DNA of 64,000 bases from Methanosarcina horonobensis HB-1 = JCM 15518 (GTDB lineage: Archaea; Halobacteriota; Methanosarcinia; Methanosarcinales; Methanosarcinaceae), in the NCBI RefSeq assembly GCF_000970285.1, contig NZ_CP009516.1:1033036-1097035 (forward strand). The letters run 5' to 3'. The notes below the pieces were generated by a model. The model was not told the DNA's origin. It saw nothing but the letters and a program-made list of their open reading frames with translations, and ran no database searches. Positions 17,516 through 28,061 of this stretch are shown here, one piece after another. A program made the translations under genes and the position numbers. Within the stretch, counting starts at the first letter, position 1. Each line of letters starts with the position of its first letter.

Positions 17516-18507
17516 ATGATGCTCGATATCTGGAAACCGGGGATATTCCACGGCAAGGGAAAAAAGAAGGACTTTTTCGAGGGCTGGTACTTTAAGATGG
17601 TAGACCGTAGTGAAAAGAACTCTTATGCTGTCATCCCTGGCGTTTCCACAGTGAAAGACCAGTTGAAGTCCCACGCTTTTGTCATGCTTCTGGATGCCAG
17701 ATCACAGAAAATGCGCTATTTCAGATATTCGCTCGATGACCTTAAGGCGAGTGATAGAAAGTTCGAGCTCACCATTGGAGGATCTTTTTTTAGCACTGAT
17801 GGAATGATTCTCAACCTCGAACAGGGTGGAAACCCGATCACTGCCCGCATCAGTTTCAGGGACACATACCCCTGGCCTGTGACGCTGCTGTCCCCTGGAG
17901 TGATGGGCTGGTATGCATTCGTGCCGGGCATGGAGTGCTATCATGGCATATTGAGCATGGACCACGCCATCGAGGGGTTCATCGAGGCTGATGGCGTAAG
18001 GACAGATCTCACAGGTGGCAGGGGCTATATCGAAAATGATGGGGCATTTCAATGCCTTCCTCCTGGATATGGATGCAGACCAACCACTTCGACCGGGAAG
18101 GAATATCGCTTTCTGGCTCAATAGCGAAAATACCCTGGTTCGACAGTTATTTCACGGGTTACATCTTCGGCTTTTTGTACGATAAAAAGTTATACAAATT
18201 TACAACTTATTCCGGGGCAAAGGTCACCGTACTCAATGTGACAAAAGATAATATTCGGATGAGACTGGAAAGTAATGTCTATCAGCTCGACATCGATGCG
18301 GATAGATCAGAAGGTGTCGAGCTTCCGGCTCCAAAACTGGGAGAAATGACGGCGAAGGTTAATGAGTCGCTAAACTCCCGTATCAATGTGGCTCTTTTAA
18401 GGAAAAATGGTTCCGGCACGGAGCTTATCTATTCGGGGACAGGGAGGAATGCGGGTCTGGAATTCGTGGGGAATATTGCAGAGCTGGTAAAAGGGTTGAA
18501 AAAATAA
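17516..18507 (+). pseudogene. Tocopherol-cyclase-like protein gene with one frameshift
   Basis: The first frame (17516-18124) carries KPGIFHGKGKKKDFFEGWYF, the hallmark N-terminus of the tocopherol cyclase/AttH-like family, and continues to GGRGYIENDG. At about 18040 the frame shifts. In the second frame MPSSWIWMQTNHFDREGISL continues without loss, up to LVKGLKK and a stop at 18507. Adding one T in GATGGGG restores DWGISMPSSW, the family motif. So it is a full-length gene (~330 residues) inactivated, or mis-sequenced, at one base. Confidence 0.85.
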
Positions 18508-18885
18508 TCAGGAAAATTGATTTTTATATTTTGAGTTTTCACAACTTCTCTAGAGGAAGAGATGTTGAAAGCCATTATTGCTTACTTTTAATTCATTTAC
18601 CTCAGGTCTTAAAGCAATTTTTTAATATTGAATTGAAGTCTGTAATTTTATTTCATAGCAAAAATCGATATGTAACAAAGGTTGAAAAATATTTTATTCG
18701 TAAAATTATATAATTATTTAGTTTCTTTACTAATTTATCACATAATTTTGGGTAAATACTCTAGATTTGGATTAATTTGACTTTGGTAATAGATGATTCA
18801 GATATTATTACAGAACCTGAAAAATATCCGAATCATATAAACTGTACATTAACTTTGAAAAATAAAGCTACCTGGGGGAAAATAA
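18508..18885. other. AT-rich intergenic region
   Basis: No gene recognised; very A/T-rich promoter region of the next gene. Confidence 0.5.
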
Positions 18886-19893
18886 ATGAAAAATAAGAGA
18901 AAGCTATATTCGGTAACTTTAGCTTCAGCATTCCTGGTTTTTGTTTTTTTGATTTTAATCTCAGCCGCAGCTTCAGCGGCTCAAATTACGAAAATTGGCA
19001 CAGGATACGATCCTGCTATTTATGGTAACGAGGTAGTATGGACAAATGGGGTTGTTATTCATCTATACAACCTGACCGACGGAACAGACATTAAGGTTAG
19101 CTCTTCTGGAGCATCCAGTCCAGATATTTACGACAACAAATTAGTGTGGCATGATGAAAGCAGCGGAACACCAAGGCTTGCTGTGTACGATATTCCTACA
19201 GCCACAAAAACTTACATTACACAGGACGTGGACCAATATAGCAAACCTGCTATTTACGGCGACAGAATAGTCTGGAGTGCAAATGATAGTGTGTATCTGA
19301 TGAACATGTCTACATCCACACAAACTAAAATCGGAAACGGAAGTAATCCCGACATATATGACACAAAAGTGGTGTATTACTCATACTCAGAGGATCCAGA
19401 AGCAGATATAACTATCAGAATGTATGACATCAATACGAAGGAAAAAGTAACTGTCACTTCATATGGAGATCCAAATATACCTCATATTTGGGGTACTAAA
19501 GTAATCTGGGCTGACGTGTATAATCATCAGGGATATATTGCGATGTACGATACGTCAACAAATGAAACTATAGACGTTACGCATCAACTTGACACCGATC
19601 CAGATGGAAATGAATACGGAGCCAGTACAGGGACACATATTGCCATACAAAATGATAAAATTGTATACAATAAAGTTGTTGATGATTATGAAGGCAAACC
19701 TGGAGTATATGTATATAACATAACTACAGGACAAAACACATTGGTATACGGCTATCTTGAAGACGTTTATACGACCCCAGAAGTATACAATAACACTATT
19801 GTATGGGGAATGGACAAGAACTACGTTGATGGTGCGGAAAGCAATGATATCTATTTATATAATTTCTCAGAACAACATGAAATATCACAGTAA
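18886..19893 (+). CDS. Secreted beta-propeller (TolB-like repeat) surface protein
   Basis: 335 residues. Signal peptide in residues 1-30 (ending SAAASAA). Then seven or so blades marked by repeated pairs such as DPAIYGNEVVWTN, SPDIYDNKLVWHD, KPAIYGDRIVWS, NPDIYDTKVVYY, IPHIWGTKVIWAD and TPEVYNNTIVWG, each followed by an IRMYDINT-type strand. This is the periodic pattern of Methanosarcina envelope propellers related to TolB/YVTN proteins. Exported; probably a surface or adhesion protein. A GGGGG site precedes the ATG. No sorting signal is visible at the C-terminus. Confidence 0.85.
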   Translation: MKNKRKLYSVTLASAFLVFVFLILISAAASAAQITKIGTGYDPAIYGNEVVWTNGVVIHLYNLTDGTDIKVSSSGASSPDIYDNKLVWHDESSGTPRLAVYDIPTATKTYITQDVDQYSKPAIYGDRIVWSANDSVYLMNMSTSTQTKIGNGSNPDIYDTKVVYYSYSEDPEADITIRMYDINTKEKVTVTSYGDPNIPHIWGTKVIWADVYNHQGYIAMYDTSTNETIDVTHQLDTDPDGNEYGASTGTHIAIQNDKIVYNKVVDDYEGKPGVYVYNITTGQNTLVYGYLEDVYTTPEVYNNTIVWGMDKNYVDGAESNDIYLYNFSEQHEISQ

Positions 19894-20044
19894 TATAAGT
19901 GGTGGATTCCACCACAACATTTTATTGAAAAACATCTGAATTTTTGGATCTGACGAGGATAAAAAGAAAATTAGAATATTCTTTAATCTTCAGACAAAAG
20001 AATATCAGAACATTCTTTTATCTTCAGGCATATTCGGAATTTTT

Positions 20045-20690
<646 letters not shown>

Positions 20691-20808
20691 CTAAAACGAA
20701 AAGCTGGTAAAAGCAGTAAAAGAAGAGGAAACAACATATATACGTTTTAACTTTGATTAAAAGAGGAGTAAAGAGTTCACAAGGTTTGGTCTGCAACAAT
20801 GAAGTTTA

Positions 20809-21005
20809 TTACGGATCAGATTTTACTCTGTCCTGAATTTGCTTCATCTCGCAGTTTACGCCATAAGCGAAGGATATTACGGGATCGGTTTTCAAGCCGT
20901 CCTGAATTTGCTTCACCTTATAGCTACGCGTCAATGAAGTATTATTACGGGATCAGCTTTCAGACTGTCCTGAATTTACTTCATTTTACAGCTAAGTTCC
21001 TTGTG
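20809..21005 (+). repeat. Three imperfect 68-bp tandem repeats
   Basis: Units begin with TTACGG(G)ATC at 20809, 20877 and 20945 and share CTGTCCTGAATTTGCTTCA (with small changes). The unit is not a multiple of three and carries stops, so it is non-coding. It lies between the HsdM and HsdR relics. Confidence 0.7.
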
Positions 21006-21084
21006 AACAATATATAATATGTAACTTCTTGTATAAAACGATGACGGTGATATTACTCAAGGTAATATGGACGGTTCATTTTTT

Positions 21085-21450
21085 GCTAAGTCTACCTGTA
21101 AATCATCAGTCAGATACTCTCTCGATCAGTGTGTACCATAGTATCTTTGTTTCCCTCGGCTCTCAGAAGGGTGTCAGTGTTCATAGTACCGATTATCTGC
21201 TCATGGACTCTGCGGACATTTTCTATGTATTCGTTTAGTTCTCCGGAATAAGTTGACCTGGCAATATCAGTCAGGTTCTCCTGTGCCTTTTTCTTTGCAT
21301 CGGCGTCCTGAATTTCCGGCTGGTGAAGTTTAATTTCAGAAGCTTTGAGATCGATGATATCGGGATTATACGCATTGAACAGGTCTTTTATTTCAGTCGA
21401 ATACCCCGCTAGCTTGCTGTAGGGATGGAAAACTTCCCCGATAACCGTTA
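21085..21450 (-). pseudogene. hsdR: Type I restriction enzyme HsdR, C-terminal relic
   Basis: The minus strand reads YSKLAGYSTEIKDLFNAYN, IDLKASEIKLHQPEIQDADA, AQENLTDIARSTYSGELNEY and NVRRVHEQIIGTMNTDTLL, then stops. This resembles the C-terminal helical region of type I restriction R subunits of Methanosarcina. No helicase or nuclease part and no start are present. Position upstream (minus strand) of the HsdM relic supports one former hsdR-hsdM locus; no specificity subunit is seen. Confidence 0.5.
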
Positions 21451-21555
21451 ATGAAAATATGATGTATCAATTCCATTTTCAGGCTGTTAATTTCTGCTCA
21501 AACTAAATTGTTTAGGGTTATTGTCTACTATAACGAAATTTTGACGGCATCGCGA

Positions 21556-21592
21556 ACATACCCCGTTGCTTGCAGCGGGTGCGCTAGCGCAA
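21556..21592 (-). repeat. Dispersed double-hairpin repeat, copy A
   Basis: CCCGTT...AGCGGG hairpin directly next to the palindrome TGCGCTAGCGCA (21580-21591). The reverse complement aligns with 61365-61401 (TTGCG...GCGCACCC...AAGC...GGTAT). Confidence 0.5.
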
Positions 21593-21902
21593 CTTTGATT
21601 TTTAATGATAGACTAGCTTAAGACAATTAGAGAGTACTTTCGATCTCCTCTCGTGTAGCCTCTCATATAGCAGTCCTTTTTGTATGCCCACTGTCTAAAC
21701 TATCTTAAAAATTCCTTCATCTTTCTACTGTAAAACAGTACCGGCTTACTTCTTCAAGTAATTATGACATATTAACTGTAGAAACGAAGATGTTATATCG
21801 GATAAATCCTAACTATGTTAAACTCTATGATGTTACAAATTAGAATAATTGTGTTAAACAAATTCTGATAATATTGATCTTAGCTCAGAAGAGGTTTTAA
21901 AA
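21593..21902. other. Promoter region of the cfb cluster
   Basis: No gene. A/T-rich with several TTAAAC/TATTG stretches; the cfbA ribosome site AGAGG is at its end. Confidence 0.4.
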
Positions 21903-22295
21903 ATGACTGAGAAACTCGGAATCCTGGCCATCGGCCACGGGAGCAAGCTTCCTTACAACAAGGAAGTAGTTAGCCAGATCGCAGATTTCATCGCACAGAA
22001 GCACTCTGATGTTATTGTCAGAGCAGGATTTATGGAAAACAGCGAACCAACCCTCGAAGAAGCAATTGCAGGCTTTTCGGGTACAGGAGTAACAAAGATT
22101 GCAGCAGTACCTGTTTTCCTGGCATCCGGCGTTCATATCACAAAGGACATTCCGAATATCCTTGGTCTGGATAAAAATGGCTGCGGAACCATTGAAATCG
22201 ATGGAAAAGAAGTCCCCCTCAGCTATGCAAAGCCACTCGGTGCTGACGAACTGATCGCTGACCTCGTCTTTAAGAGGGTCCAGGAGTCCCTGTAG
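21903..22295 (+). CDS. cfbA: Sirohydrochlorin nickelochelatase CfbA
   Basis: 130 residues, the short homodimeric CbiX(S)-type chelatase. It inserts Ni2+ into sirohydrochlorin, the first committed step to coenzyme F430. [20 protein letters not shown] carries the active-site His of strand 1; [20 protein letters not shown] carries the second His cluster. Both metal-handling His motifs are intact. AGAGG precedes the ATG. First gene of the five-gene cfb cluster; cfbE starts 27 bases later. The stop is TAG, followed in frame by TGA two codons on. Confidence 0.95.
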   Translation: MTEKLGILAIGHGSKLPYNKEVVSQIADFIAQKHSDVIVRAGFMENSEPTLEEAIAGFSGTGVTKIAAVPVFLASGVHITKDIPNILGLDKNGCGTIEIDGKEVPLSYAKPLGADELIADLVFKRVQESL

Positions 22296-22322
22296 ATTTG
22301 AAGACTTGGGTCCGGTTTTATT

Positions 22323-23753
22323 ATGGGCCTGCTGCGGAAGAAGCTCGCCGTGCTCGACCTTACTCACGGCGGCATTCCAATCGCAAAAAAGCTTGCAGCC
22401 CTCGGAAATGATGTTTCCGGGGTGGACGTTTACGGGACCGTAGATCAGGCGCTTCTAGGGGAGCTTGAGGAGAAGTACGGCATCCGCTGTTCAAAAGTTC
22501 CCCTCCCCATCTCCGAATTTGATTTTCTGGTAGTGCCCGTACATCTCAATCCCGCCTATTCCATGTTAGCGGAAGCCAGAGCGGAAGGAAAAGCTGTTCT
22601 TTCACATCACGAAGCCGTAGGGAAAATCCTGCAGGATAGCCTTGAGCTCTCAGGAACAAGGATAATTGAAGTAACAGGCGTAAAAGCAAAAACGAGTACT
22701 GCATCCCTGCTGGCTGACATGCTCTCCCGCAGGTTTAAAGTCGTGCTCCATACCTCACGCGGGCTTGAAGCCTGGGAAAAAGGCTCTCCTTCTCTAGTTC
22801 ACAGGGGCTTGAGTATTACTCCGGGAAGTATCCTGACAGCCATTGAAAAAAGCCTTGAGGCAGGAGTCAGGCCGAATTTTTTCATCTTTGAAATCTCTAT
22901 CGGAGGTACGGGTACTGCAGATTTCGGGATCCTGACTACTATCTCCCCTGATTACGGGATTGCAAATAATACTGCCCTTGCAAGTGATGCAAAACTTCAG
23001 CTTATCCTTAATGCAAAATCAGGAAGCACCCTTCTTCTCAATGCAGGGGCCAAAAAAGTCCTTGAAGCTGCAAAAGGAAGCCAGGCAAAGATTCTCACCT
23101 TTAAAGACCCCTTTTATTCAGAGGCGCATCCAGAGATTTCTGAGACTCCTGACTTTGTTCTGGAAACTGAAGAAACGTTAAACACTAACGAAGTTCCAGG
23201 CTCGACCCTGCACTTTCTCAGGACAGGCGAAGAAATCTTTTCAGCTTCCCTGCGCCCGGGATATAACAATTCGGCATACAGGACAGCTTTTGTTGCAGCC
23301 TCTGTTTCAGCTCTCGAACTTGGGATTGAGATAAAAGATATTGTTTGCGTGCTCGAGCAATTCAGAGGGCTTTCAGGCAGGATGCAGGAAAAAGAGCTTA
23401 ACGGAACTGCTCTGATCGACAACTCAAACTCCGGAATGGATATCCTTTCTGCGGAAAAGGCTCTTGAGTATGCTCTTCTGAAGAAAAAGGACGAAAAAAA
23501 GAAAAGTATAATCCTTGTCCTCGGAGAAGAAGCCTCACAGGTCTGTGAAGGGTTACCTCCTGCCTCAGTACAGGGGTTTGTAGAAAAATTCGGTACAAAG
23601 TGCAGACATATCATACTCGTCGGGCAGAGAATGGGGGAGGTAACTGCTGATAATGCTTCTTATGCAGGCAGCCTTCCTGAAGGGTTATCGAAAGCTTCGG
23701 AACTTGCAGGAACAGAAGATATAATCCTTTCTTCAGTGAAATGTTTCCGCTGA
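22323..23753 (+). CDS. cfbE: Coenzyme F430 synthetase CfbE (Mur-ligase-like)
   Basis: 476 residues. Performs the last step of F430 synthesis: ATP-dependent closure of the carbocyclic ring from the seco-F430 acid. The P-loop is [19 protein letters not shown] (from ~116), a Mur-ligase variant of [28 protein letters not shown] is the central-domain motif, and [19 protein letters not shown] with [20 protein letters not shown] leads into the C-terminal ligase domain with [10 protein letters not shown]. Full family length. Close spacing to cfbA suggests co-transcription. Confidence 0.94.
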   Translation: MGLLRKKLAVLDLTHGGIPIAKKLAALGNDVSGVDVYGTVDQALLGELEEKYGIRCSKVPLPISEFDFLVVPVHLNPAYSMLAEARAEGKAVLSHHEAVGKILQDSLELSGTRIIEVTGVKAKTSTASLLADMLSRRFKVVLHTSRGLEAWEKGSPSLVHRGLSITPGSILTAIEKSLEAGVRPNFFIFEISIGGTGTADFGILTTISPDYGIANNTALASDAKLQLILNAKSGSTLLLNAGAKKVLEAAKGSQAKILTFKDPFYSEAHPEISETPDFVLETEETLNTNEVPGSTLHFLRTGEEIFSASLRPGYNNSAYRTAFVAASVSALELGIEIKDIVCVLEQFRGLSGRMQEKELNGTALIDNSNSGMDILSAEKALEYALLKKKDEKKKSIILVLGEEASQVCEGLPPASVQGFVEKFGTKCRHIILVGQRMGEVTADNASYAGSLPEGLSKASELAGTEDIILSSVKCFR

Positions 23754-24095
23754 GTGCTGTCTCCAGGGTGATCTACAATGCAGATTGTTTTGCGCAGGTT
23801 GTTCCTTCTAAGCTCCCGCTCCCGGATCTGGAAAACAGGCAGGATTTGCGGTTCAGGCTGCGGGCTTTTCACCGGATTTTTTATGATACAATTTTATACA
23901 GGGTCTTCCAATCTGTATTCGTTTCCATAGCTTGTTTAACTCTTATCACTATTTAACTGACATCTATTTAATTTCAAATGATCCTGTTTCCGGATACTTT
24001 TTCCCGTTCAGGTGGGGTTCACAGTCTAGCGGGCTTCCGGATTCTCCCGGGTGAAACTCATATCAACATTCGTAGAATCAAAAAGAGGATTTATT
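23754..24095. other. Spacer between cfbE and cfbD, possible second promoter
   Basis: 342 bases. Open short frames look non-coding. TATTTAA-rich sequence at 23948-23975 could start a separate cfbDCB transcript. Confidence 0.4.
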
Positions 24096-25208
24096 ATGAC
24101 TCAAAAAGAGATTTCAATCATTCACCCCCGCCCAAGTTCAATCGTTGCGGCTCTTTATACCCTCAGGGACTTAAATGTCGATGTTGCAATCCTGCATGGT
24201 CCTCCAGGCTGTTCCTTCAAACATGCGAGACTGCTTGAAGAGGACGGCATCCATGTAGTTACTACAGGACTTGATGAAAACGGCTTTGTTTTCGGAGGCC
24301 ATGACCGGCTTGTACAGGTTATTAACAAGTCTATCGAACTCTTTAACCCGAAAATCCTGGGAGTTGTCGGCACCTGTGCAAGCATGATAATAGGAGAGGA
24401 AATGCACGAAGCCGTACTCGAAGCAAACCCGGATATCCCTGTTATTGAAGTCGAAGTGCACGCAGGTTATCACAATAATACAAAAGGTGTGCTTTTTGCC
24501 CTTGAATCCGCTCTTGATGCCGGGATAATTGACCATAAAGAGTTCGAGCGCCAGGAATACCTCCTTATAAAGGCCACGGAGGTTGAAAAGAAGTTCGGGG
24601 CTGCAAGCAAAGAGTACCTTGCTCCTTCCAGAGGAGACCTTAAATATAAGGTTGCAAAGCGGCTGATCGAGCTCCTCAAGGAAGGAAAAAAAGGGCTCGT
24701 AATAATGAATGCAAAAAAGGAAACAGGCTATATGTTTGCAGATATCACCCTTGCGGTTAATGAGGTTGCAGAGACCCTCGGGAAAAAGGAAAACCTGGTC
24801 AATATGGCAAATATCGATCCCGAACTCGGGCTTCCGAGGGTCAGGCAGCATGCCGAATATATTATGCGAGACTTCATAGCTCACGGGGTTGAAATCCATG
24901 AAATCATCGGCGGCATGGATGAGTACCCGGTTGCCGGGGAAAAGGTCAATGAGCTCATAAAGGAAAAATACAGCGATTACGATTTTGCGGTTATCACAGG
25001 TGTTCCGCACGCAATCCCTATGGATAACCTGCGGCAGATGGAATTGATCTCTATTACGAACGGTCCGAGGCAGGTCCTTCCCCTAAAAGAGATTGGGCAT
25101 GAGCATGTTATGGTTGAGATCGACCTCCACCCAAAGACCCTCGGAGTCAGCGAGATAGTGGAATCCGAGTTCGGAGCCACATTAAGAGAAGTTGCAAAGG
25201 AAGCCTGA
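24096..25208 (+). CDS. cfbD: Ni-sirohydrochlorin a,c-diamide reductive cyclase subunit CfbD (NifD-like)
   Basis: 370 residues. Catalytic component of the nitrogenase-like enzyme that, with CfbC, reduces Ni-sirohydrochlorin a,c-diamide by six electrons and forms the gamma-lactam ring. [12 protein letters not shown] (Cys39) and [13 protein letters not shown] (Cys94) supply candidate Fe-S cluster Cys ligands. It is shorter than NifD and forms a homodimer in the family. The start at 24096 is chosen because AGAGGA precedes it; an in-frame ATG at 24051 lacks a site. It lies before cfbC with a 112-base spacer. Confidence 0.95.
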   Translation: MTQKEISIIHPRPSSIVAALYTLRDLNVDVAILHGPPGCSFKHARLLEEDGIHVVTTGLDENGFVFGGHDRLVQVINKSIELFNPKILGVVGTCASMIIGEEMHEAVLEANPDIPVIEVEVHAGYHNNTKGVLFALESALDAGIIDHKEFERQEYLLIKATEVEKKFGAASKEYLAPSRGDLKYKVAKRLIELLKEGKKGLVIMNAKKETGYMFADITLAVNEVAETLGKKENLVNMANIDPELGLPRVRQHAEYIMRDFIAHGVEIHEIIGGMDEYPVAGEKVNELIKEKYSDYDFAVITGVPHAIPMDNLRQMELISITNGPRQVLPLKEIGHEHVMVEIDLHPKTLGVSEIVESEFGATLREVAKEA

Positions 25209-25320
25209 AAAGAAAGAGTCAGGTAAAAACCGGATACTAAGGATAAATCCAGAATTTCAGAATATAGGCCAGAGTTTCAGGATAAATCCAGACTAAATTA
25301 GATAACGGGAGGGAGATTCT

Positions 25321-26118
25321 TTGAAAAAACAAAAGATCATTGCAATTTACGGAAAGGGCGGCATAGGTAAATCAAGCACTGCTTCAAACGTTGCAGCTGC
25401 CTGTGCGGAAGCTGGTAAGAAAGTCATGATCATAGGCTGCGACCCTAAAAGCGACTCCTCAATAACCCTTCTCGGAGGGCGGAGAATTCCGACCATTCTC
25501 GACCTCCTCCGTGAAGGTGTGGATGTAAAGGAAAAAGATATTGTCTTTGAAGGGTATGCAGGCGTCAAATGCGTGGAAGCCGGAGGTCCTGAACCCGGTA
25601 TAGGCTGTGCAGGGCGCGGGATTATAGTTGCAATCCAGAAACTGAAAAGCGTCTCAGGAGACCTTTTGAAAGAACAGGATCTCATCATTTACGATGTGCC
25701 TGGAGATATCGTATGTGGGGGATTTGTTGCCCCTGTCAGGAAGGGTTTTGTAAATGAGGCATACGTCCTGACCTCAGGAGAATACATGCCCCTTTATGCA
25801 GCAAATAACATTTGCAAAGGGCTTTCCAAAATAGGGATGCCTCTTAGCGGGGTAATCTGCAATTCCAGAAACGCGAGCAGAGAAGAGGAGATTGTCAGGA
25901 AGTTTTCCGAGGAAATCGGCAGCCAGTTAATGGCTTTCATTCCAAAGCGGCAGGCAGTGCAGGACTGGGAAAGGGAAGGTTACTCTGTCATGGAAAAAGC
26001 TCCTGACTCCGATATTGCTGAGGTCTACCGCCAGCTTGGGAAGGCAATCCTGGAAAACGAAAAGAAGGTCATGGCGGACCACCTGAGCGATGAGCGATTA
26101 AGGGAAATGACAAAGTAA
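25321..26118 (+). CDS. cfbC: Ni-sirohydrochlorin a,c-diamide reductive cyclase reductase CfbC (NifH-like)
   Basis: 265 residues, TTG start after GGGAGGGAG. An ATP-dependent electron donor to CfbD, related to nitrogenase iron protein. The P-loop is [10 protein letters not shown] (residues 11-20). Cys96 (GIGCAGRG) and Cys132 (DIVCGGF) are the two ligands that hold the 4Fe-4S cluster between the dimer subunits, at nearly the same positions as in NifH. DPKSDSS is the switch region. All key residues are present. It should work with CfbD in the cytoplasm under strictly anoxic conditions. Confidence 0.95.
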   Translation: MKKQKIIAIYGKGGIGKSSTASNVAAACAEAGKKVMIIGCDPKSDSSITLLGGRRIPTILDLLREGVDVKEKDIVFEGYAGVKCVEAGGPEPGIGCAGRGIIVAIQKLKSVSGDLLKEQDLIIYDVPGDIVCGGFVAPVRKGFVNEAYVLTSGEYMPLYAANNICKGLSKIGMPLSGVICNSRNASREEEIVRKFSEEIGSQLMAFIPKRQAVQDWEREGYSVMEKAPDSDIAEVYRQLGKAILENEKKVMADHLSDERLREMTK

Positions 26119-26235
26119 ACTGGAAAGGACCGGAAAGAACTGGAAAGAACTGAATAATTAGAAATAAATTATAAAAACCAGTATAAACCACAAAACTACC
26201 TGTACCGCAATAAAAAGAGAACCCAATAAGGGGTA

Positions 26236-27741
26236 TTGAAAAGCATGTCCCACAGCAACCAGCCAGGCAGAAAAGAGGTAGGGAGCATTCCCAGAGTCCT
26301 TATTTCCGCAGACCGTTCTTCCTCAGGCAAGACCACAATTTCCATGGGGCTTATGGCTGCCCTTGTCTCAAAAGGGTATAAAGTCCAGCCATTCAAGGTC
26401 GCCCTTGACTATATCGATCCCAGTTACCACACCGAGATCACGGGCAGGTTCTGCAGAAACCTTGACGGATACCTGATGGATGAGCATGGGATTCTTGATG
26501 TCTATACCCACGCCTGTGAAACCGGAGGTGGTGCTGATATTGCAATTATCGAAGGTGTCCGCGGGCTTTTCGAGGGTTTTGAGAGTTTAAGCGACCTCGG
26601 GAGCACTGCTCAGATTGCGAAGATCCTTAAATGCCCTGTAGTTTTCGTAATCAATGCCCGTAGCATCACCCGTTCCGCTGCTGCCCTTATAAGCGGTTAT
26701 AAGAATTTCGACCCTGATGTGGAAATTGCAGGGGTAATCCTCAACAATATCGGAGGTCGACGCCACGCACAGAAGGCAAAAGAGGCAATAGAATACTATA
26801 CCGGCGTGCCGGTAATAGGAATAATTCCAAGGGACCCCTCAATGCAGATTTCCATGCGCCACCTCGGGCTTATGCCAGCTCTTGAAGGCAGGCGGAGGCT
26901 TGGAGACGGAGGGTTTGAGAACAGGCTTCACGGCATTGAAGAGATTATCAATAAAGGAATTGATGTGGATCGCTTTTTGGAAATCGCAGGAAGTGCAAGC
27001 CCCCTGACAGTCCAGGAAAACAGTATTTTTTCTCCCGATGCAAGTGCAGACTATCCCAGGCCGAAAATAGGGGTTGCCCTTGATGAAGCTTTTAATTTTT
27101 ACTACCGCGACAATATTGACCTGCTGGAACTTGCAGGTGCGGAGATTGTTTACTTCAGTCCTGTAAATGACCCCTCACTTCCTGATGTTGACGGCCTCTA
27201 CATAGGAGGGGGCTACCCCGAACTTTTTGCAGCCGGACTTGAAGCCAATGAGTCCATGAGGACAGCCATCAGAGAAGCTTCTGCTGCAGGTATGCCCATA
27301 TATGCCGAATGCGGCGGGCTCATGTACCTTACGGAAAAAATCAGTACCGGAGTTCCCGGAAAAGGCACTTATCACGATGCCTCCATGCCCGAGTCAACCT
27401 ATTCAATGGTTGGAGCGCTTCCGGGCCACACAATTATGGGGCAGACAAGGGTTGTCAGTTACAATATAGGGACTCTTGAGAAGGACTGCCTTATAGGGAA
27501 AAAAGGCAACAGCTTCAAAGGGCATGAGTTTCATCATTCAGAAATCCGGGAAATTCCTGATAACGCGGAATTTGCAATAACCCTCTCACGCGGCACCGGG
27601 ATAAAAGGTGACAGGGACGGGCTTATTGTCAACAACACCCTTGGCTCTTACGCTCACCTGCATGGGGTTGCATACAGAGAACTTGCAGGCTCGCTTGTCG
27701 AAGCTGCCCGTAAATTCAAGGAATCCGGGGCTTCTCTTTAA
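26236..27741 (+). CDS. cfbB: Ni-sirohydrochlorin a,c-diamide synthase CfbB
   Basis: 501 residues, CobB/CbiA-like. It amidates the a and c acetate side chains using glutamine and ATP. The N-terminal dethiobiotin-synthetase-like domain has the P-loop ADRSSSGKTTISMGL. The C-terminal class I glutamine amidotransferase domain has GLYIGGGYPELFA and the nucleophile Cys in PIYAECGGLMYL; the catalytic His is in HEFHHSEI. Start ambiguous: TTG at 26236 (3 bases after AAGGGGT) or ATG at 26245 (better start codon). Last gene of the F430 cluster. Confidence 0.95.
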   Translation: MKSMSHSNQPGRKEVGSIPRVLISADRSSSGKTTISMGLMAALVSKGYKVQPFKVALDYIDPSYHTEITGRFCRNLDGYLMDEHGILDVYTHACETGGGADIAIIEGVRGLFEGFESLSDLGSTAQIAKILKCPVVFVINARSITRSAAALISGYKNFDPDVEIAGVILNNIGGRRHAQKAKEAIEYYTGVPVIGIIPRDPSMQISMRHLGLMPALEGRRRLGDGGFENRLHGIEEIINKGIDVDRFLEIAGSASPLTVQENSIFSPDASADYPRPKIGVALDEAFNFYYRDNIDLLELAGAEIVYFSPVNDPSLPDVDGLYIGGGYPELFAAGLEANESMRTAIREASAAGMPIYAECGGLMYLTEKISTGVPGKGTYHDASMPESTYSMVGALPGHTIMGQTRVVSYNIGTLEKDCLIGKKGNSFKGHEFHHSEIREIPDNAEFAITLSRGTGIKGDRDGLIVNNTLGSYAHLHGVAYRELAGSLVEAARKFKESGASL

Positions 27742-27787
27742 ATATCTATTCAGATAAGCAAATATAGCCTGATTTTCTACCGAAAGA

Positions 27788-27830
27788 CATGAGGCGATAT
27801 ATTGTTCGCTTGTAATATCTGCATCTCATG
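27788..27830 (+). other. Two-part hairpin downstream of cfbB
   Basis: CATGAG pairs with CTCATG and, inside it, GATAT with ATATC, around a ~14-base loop. No T-run follows. It could be a 3' mRNA stabiliser, a processing signal or a small RNA in the 320-base gap between cfbB and endA. The rest of the gap shows nothing. Confidence 0.4.
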
Positions 27831-28061
27831 GTACTGAGTTTGTCAGCAAGCATCGGAGGCTGTGGGTAATCGGCTTTTGAAGGTAGAAAAAACAATATTA
27901 TATTAAGCCAGATTATTATACACCGTTTATTAATGGCTGGATTTTTAAAAGTCAGAATGACAATCCAGTCCGGCGTAAATTAGATTGTTAAAAGCCAAAA
28001 TCTTACAAAATAAATTCTTATAAAACTTATTTTCATCTTATTTTCTTTTCAGGTGAATCTA

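Noticed and set aside
23741-23956. 71-residue frame between cfbE and cfbD
   Set aside because: Overlaps the end of cfbE, no ribosome site, composition like non-coding spacer.
24171-25010. 279-residue minus-strand frame inside cfbD
   Set aside because: Antisense shadow created by codon bias of cfbD.
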